From Clostridia bacterium (GTDB taxonomy: Bacteria > Bacillota > Clostridia > Oscillospirales > Acutalibacteraceae): a stretch of DNA of 64,000 nucleotides. Below the pieces are notes generated by a model. The model was not told where the DNA came from. It ran no database searches and was given only the letters and a program-made list of their open reading frames with translations. The translations under genes were made by a program, and so were the position numbers. Of this stretch, positions 60,611 to 64,000 are shown piece by piece. Positions within the stretch are counted from its first letter, which is position 1; each line of letters begins with the position of its first letter. The stretch lies in the NCBI GenBank assembly GCA_030532035.1, contig JAUNLX010000002.1:62001-126000 (forward strand), given 5' to 3'.

Positions 60611-61516
60611 ATGTATGGAATCATCGACATTGGTTCAAATACAATGAGACTTAACATATATAAATATGAAAATCAAAGTCTTTATTTGATGTTGTCAAAA
60701 AAATTAACTGCTGGACTTGCTTCTTATGTAGAAGATGGAAGTTTAAGTGATAAAGGTATAAAAAAAGCTATTAGTTGTTTAGAAGAATTTAAATTGATAT
60801 TGGAAAATGTCCCCGTAGACAATTTATATGTTTTTGCCACAGCTTCACTTAGAAATATTAAAAATTCAGATGAGGCAACAAAGCAAATTGAAGATGAAAC
60901 TGGTTTTTCGATTGAAATAATAACTGGAGAACAGGAAGCGTTACTTGATTTTTACAGTGCTGGTATAAAATTTGACTTAAATACTGGACTTTTACTTGAT
61001 ATAGGTGGCGGAAGTACGGAGATAGTTTTATATGATGACAGTAAAGTAAAAGACGCACTCTCATTAGAATACGGAAGTCTGTCTCTTTATAAAAAATATA
61101 TAGATGGTATTTTCCCATCTGACAATGAATTGGAAAAAATTCGTGAAAAAATTTCAAAAAGTCTAAAAAAAGTACCTAAAGATAATTTTCCTCATAATAC
61201 CAAGTCAATTTGTGCAGTAGGTGGAACCGCTCGTGCTGTTTTGAAACTTGTAAATGAGATGAAAGATGAAAATAAATTTGAGTTTGAAGTGTCTGATTTA
61301 AAAAAGATTCTAAAATTATATAAAAAAGACAATAATAAATTTTTGCAATTAGTCGTTAAAACAGCTCCCGATCGTGTACATACAATTTTACCGGGAATGA
61401 CGATTTTAGATACAATAGCGAAGTTTTTTGATAGTAAAACAATTTTAGTGAGTGATTATGGTATTCGTGAGGGATACTTACTTAAATCATTACATAGTGA
61501 GGTAAAAAATGTCTAA
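60611..61516 (+). CDS. ppx: exopolyphosphatase / guanosine pentaphosphate phosphatase family
   Basis: 301 residues of the ASKHA fold: the phosphate-1 motif IIDIGSNTMRL, then ATASLRNIKN, the catalytic EITGEQEALLDF Glu and the phosphate-2 motif LLLDIGGGSTEIVL. Only the two core domains are present, as in short Ppx proteins. Start at ATG 60611 behind ACGAGGTG; the frame is open 96 nt further upstream but that part lacks a ribosome site and would cover the promoter. Overlaps ppk by 8 bp. Confidence 0.92.
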   Translation: MYGIIDIGSNTMRLNIYKYENQSLYLMLSKKLTAGLASYVEDGSLSDKGIKKAISCLEEFKLILENVPVDNLYVFATASLRNIKNSDEATKQIEDETGFSIEIITGEQEALLDFYSAGIKFDLNTGLLLDIGGGSTEIVLYDDSKVKDALSLEYGSLSLYKKYIDGIFPSDNELEKIREKISKSLKKVPKDNFPHNTKSICAVGGTARAVLKLVNEMKDENKFEFEVSDLKKILKLYKKDNNKFLQLVVKTAPDRVHTILPGMTILDTIAKFFDSKTILVSDYGIREGYLLKSLHSEVKNV

Positions 61517-63626
61517 TAAAGAAATAATTTTCAAACAAAATCGTGAAAGGTCGTGGCTCAAATTCAATGAGCGAGTTTTGGAAGAAGCTTATGATGACGA
61601 TATGCCGATTTTGGAAAGAATTAAATTTATTTCGATTTATTCGACAAATTTAGACGAGTTTTTTATGATTCGTGTTGGAAGTTTGTGGGCTAAATCTGTA
61701 TACACGCCAAATACGAGAGACGATAAAAGCAATTTAACCCCCAAAGAGCAATTAGAAAACATATATAGAATGGTGCGCTCTCTAAATATTCGGTATAACG
61801 AAAGCTGTAATCTTATAAAAACGCTACTGAGACATCGAGATATTTTTAGCCTTGATTATTCAGAACTTGCTAAAACTGAAAAAGAGTATATAGAAAATTA
61901 TTTTCAGACCAATATTCGCCCAATTTTGTCTCCGCAAATTGTGGATATTCATCATCCTTTTCCGTTTATAGACAATAAGAGAATATATATTACATCTATA
62001 CTTAAAACTAAAAAAGACAACAGACTTTTTGGAATAATAGCATTACCCGATACTCTACCTAAATTTGTTGTCTTACCTGGAAATAATTTTCGATATATAT
62101 TAATAGAAAAAATTATTTATCATTACATAGATGAAATTTTCAATATGTATAAAACTGAAGAAAAAAATATTATTTGCGTTACGAGAAACGCTGACATAAG
62201 TCCAGAAGATGACAGCGACAACGAGACTGCAGATTTTAGAAAGCAAATGCAAAAATTGCTACATTTACGAAAAAAATTAGCTCCCGTTCGATTGGAAACT
62301 AATTTTGAAATGAGCAATAGATTCAGTAAATATATATGTGAAAAATTAGAAATAACAGAAAACCAATGCTATGTAGTAAACAGTTCTCTAAATATGAAAT
62401 ATATATTTTCTCTTGTGAAGACGATACAAGAGAAAAGACCTTATCTTGTGCATGAAAAACTAAAACCCGTTGATATTTATAAAAATACAAAGTCAATGAT
62501 TGAAAAAGTAAATGAGCATGATATTTTGTTGCACTACCCCTATGAGAGTATGAAACCATTTTTAAGGCTCATAAAACAAGCTGCCAACGATAAAGACGTT
62601 ATCTCAATTAAAATTACAATATATAGATTGGCATTTAAGGCGACTTTAGTAGATTATCTGTGTAGTGCAGCTGAAAATGGAAAAGATGTAACAGTAATAA
62701 TAGAATTGCGTGCAAGATTTGACGAACAAAATAATATTGACTGGTCAAAAAAATTAGAAGACGCAGGTTGTCGTATAATATATGGTTTTGAGGAATATAA
62801 AGTTCATTCTAAAGTTTGTCTTATTACATATAAGAAGAACAATAGATTGAAATACATAACTCAAATAGGCACCGGAAATTACAATGAGAGTACCGCTGAG
62901 CAATATACAGATCTCTGTTATATTACTGCTAACAGGGAAATTGGCGAAGACGCAAATTTATTTTTCACTAATATGGCAATAGGCAATCATGACGGAGATT
63001 ATAAGCACTTGTTAGTTGCACCGTTATATATGAAAAATAAAATCGTTGAACTCATAGATGAAGAAATAAAAAAAGGCAAAAATGGAAAAATATTTTTCAA
63101 AGTAAATTCTGTTACCGATATAAAAATAATAAATAAATTAAGAGAAGCTTCTGAAAACGGAGTTCAGATTGTAATGGTTGTGCGTGGAATAACCTGTATT
63201 TTGCCTGGAATAGAAAATTATACAGAAAACTTGCAAGTCAGGAGCATAGTTGGAAGATTTTTAGAGCATAGTCGTATTTATTCTTTTGGTCAGGGAGATA
63301 GTCAAAAAATTTATATATCTTCTGCTGACTTAATGACGAGAAATTTAAATCGAAGAGTTGAAGTGGCTTGCCCAATTTATACCCCATATATAAAGAGAAA
63401 GTTAAATAATATTATTGAATATAATTTAAAGGATAATAAGAAAGCCAGAATTCTAAATTCCAATGGAAATTATGTGAAAATTAACCACGAAGGTAAAGAG
63501 TTTGTGGCACAGGAAGAGTTTATCGAGCAAGCTAAAAAACTTGAACCTGCTAAAAAAGTAAATAAGCGCAGTTTTGTAAGATATTTAAAAAACTTCTTCA
63601 AAAAATTTAATAAAAAATATAAATAA
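61509..63626 (+). CDS. ppk: polyphosphate kinase 1
   Basis: 705 residues. The N-terminal RERSWLKFNERVLEEA and STNLDEFFMIRVG, middle domain HHPFPFIDNKRIYI, and the two C-terminal domains with DVISIKITIYRLA, the phosphoacceptor His region EEYKVHSKVCLI (about 432) and the second His in FLEHSRIYSF (about 587) mirror E. coli Ppk His435 and His592. Makes polyphosphate from ATP. The last 25 residues are Lys-rich. Pairing with ppx means synthesis and degradation enzymes are made together. Confidence 0.96.
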   Translation: MSNKEIIFKQNRERSWLKFNERVLEEAYDDDMPILERIKFISIYSTNLDEFFMIRVGSLWAKSVYTPNTRDDKSNLTPKEQLENIYRMVRSLNIRYNESCNLIKTLLRHRDIFSLDYSELAKTEKEYIENYFQTNIRPILSPQIVDIHHPFPFIDNKRIYITSILKTKKDNRLFGIIALPDTLPKFVVLPGNNFRYILIEKIIYHYIDEIFNMYKTEEKNIICVTRNADISPEDDSDNETADFRKQMQKLLHLRKKLAPVRLETNFEMSNRFSKYICEKLEITENQCYVVNSSLNMKYIFSLVKTIQEKRPYLVHEKLKPVDIYKNTKSMIEKVNEHDILLHYPYESMKPFLRLIKQAANDKDVISIKITIYRLAFKATLVDYLCSAAENGKDVTVIIELRARFDEQNNIDWSKKLEDAGCRIIYGFEEYKVHSKVCLITYKKNNRLKYITQIGTGNYNESTAEQYTDLCYITANREIGEDANLFFTNMAIGNHDGDYKHLLVAPLYMKNKIVELIDEEIKKGKNGKIFFKVNSVTDIKIINKLREASENGVQIVMVVRGITCILPGIENYTENLQVRSIVGRFLEHSRIYSFGQGDSQKIYISSADLMTRNLNRRVEVACPIYTPYIKRKLNNIIEYNLKDNKKARILNSNGNYVKINHEGKEFVAQEEFIEQAKKLEPAKKVNKRSFVRYLKNFFKKFNKKYK

Positions 63627-63749
63627 GTTTTTCTTACATTTAACGAGAGGCTCTCTGCAATTTAACACGCTACTCATAGAATAACTCCCGAATCATGTTA
63701 TACATCAATCAATCTTAGGTGTATCAGTAAAATGAACAGGAGAATTAAA

Positions 63750-64000
63750 ATGCAGAGAGCAAAAAACAAAAAAATTATGACTTTTGTCGTATTGCTATTA
63801 GTTGCCTTTATGATTTTGTCAATATTGCCAATTTTTAAGGCTGTTAAGGCAAACGACGAAAAACCACAAAATTTGAAAATCGCACATGTGACGGATACTC
63901 ATTATCTTGCACCTGAATATGTAAATCCCAACAATCCGAAATATGTAAAGTATGTGAAGACAGAACAAAAACTTTTCACAGAGAGCGGAGCTATTATTGA
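63750..64000 (+). CDS. secreted metallophosphoesterase (3' truncated by window edge)
   Basis: ATG 63750 behind AGGAGA. The first 36 residues are a signal peptide (basic MQRAKNKK, hydrophobic core MTFVVLLLVAFMILSILPIF, AVKA cleavage-like end). The mature start NLKIAHVTDTHYLAPEY has the D-x-H metal motif of calcineurin-like phosphoesterases. The frame is open to the right edge (83 codons seen). Neighbourhood with ppx-ppk is compatible with phosphate scavenging. Confidence 0.82.
   Translation, partial: MQRAKNKKIMTFVVLLLVAFMILSILPIFKAVKANDEKPQNLKIAHVTDTHYLAPEYVNPNNPKYVKYVKTEQKLFTESGAII

Overview
The window is AT-rich, densely packed DNA from a low-GC Gram-positive anaerobe, most likely a member of the Clostridia or a related Tissierellia-like lineage. 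I infer this from the strong GGAGG ribosome sites with frequent TTG and GTG starts, Ppx/Ppk, a GlgC/GlgD glycogen locus, a split transketolase, a class B sortase, DUF3048 and DUF1934 proteins, a Gram-positive Tad pilus locus without a secretin, and a three-gene PntAA/PntAB/PntB transhydrogenase. I cannot name genus or species.

Layout. 1-5.1 kb: the end of an ABC permease gene, an unknown protein, then ddl-DUF1934-argS. 5.2-7.9 kb: a CPA2 cation/proton antiporter, an isolated 5S rRNA gene with its own promoter and terminator, and a PrsA-like lipoprotein. 8.0-17.8 kb: one long Tad/Flp operon (TadZ, TadA, TadB, TadC, a 56-residue Flp pilin, TadE-like pseudopilins, a DUF5702-type giant, a WG-repeat protein). 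17.8-20.5 kb: glyQS and a methionine-rich one-TM protein. 20.7-26.4 kb: glgB-glgC-glgD-glgA. 26.4-33.4 kb: an XRE regulator, a histidine phosphatase, a HAD phosphatase, and a two-component system feeding an ABC/FtsX-type transporter. 33.5-37.8 kb: a degenerate cyclase-family protein, then lysC-hom-AI-2E transporter on the minus strand. 38.0-47.2 kb: rpe, three Rnf-like membrane proteins, nifS-type desulfurase, thiI, cinA-C, sortase B and a membrane-anchored CinA-like pseudoenzyme. 47.1-52.0 kb (minus): rsmA, DUF3048 lipoprotein, ABC exporter, NERD protein, Spx/ArsC-like protein. 52.1-53.7 kb: a small island of polymorphic-toxin debris lying between two identical 48-bp repeats, one of which abuts an initiator-type tRNA gene. 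53.8-57.4 kb (minus): pntAA-pntAB-pntB. 57.6-60.5 kb: split transketolase plus an unknown protein. 60.6 kb to the end: ppx-ppk with Pho-box-like repeats, then a truncated metallophosphoesterase gene.

The most unusual content: (1) an Rnf-derived trio in the order D, E, A that has lost three of the four cysteines of the RnfA/RnfE iron-sulfur site, lacks a recognisable RnfD flavin-attachment motif, and has no RnfB, RnfC or RnfG; (2) a PntB with two tandem, nearly identical domain III copies, both lacking the Lys-Arg-Ser clamp for the NADP 2-phosphate; (3) a full-length CinA relative whose active-site motifs are gone and which ends in a membrane anchor, next to a sortase B with a very long charged cytoplasmic domain. 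All functional claims rest on reading motifs by eye; no database search was run.
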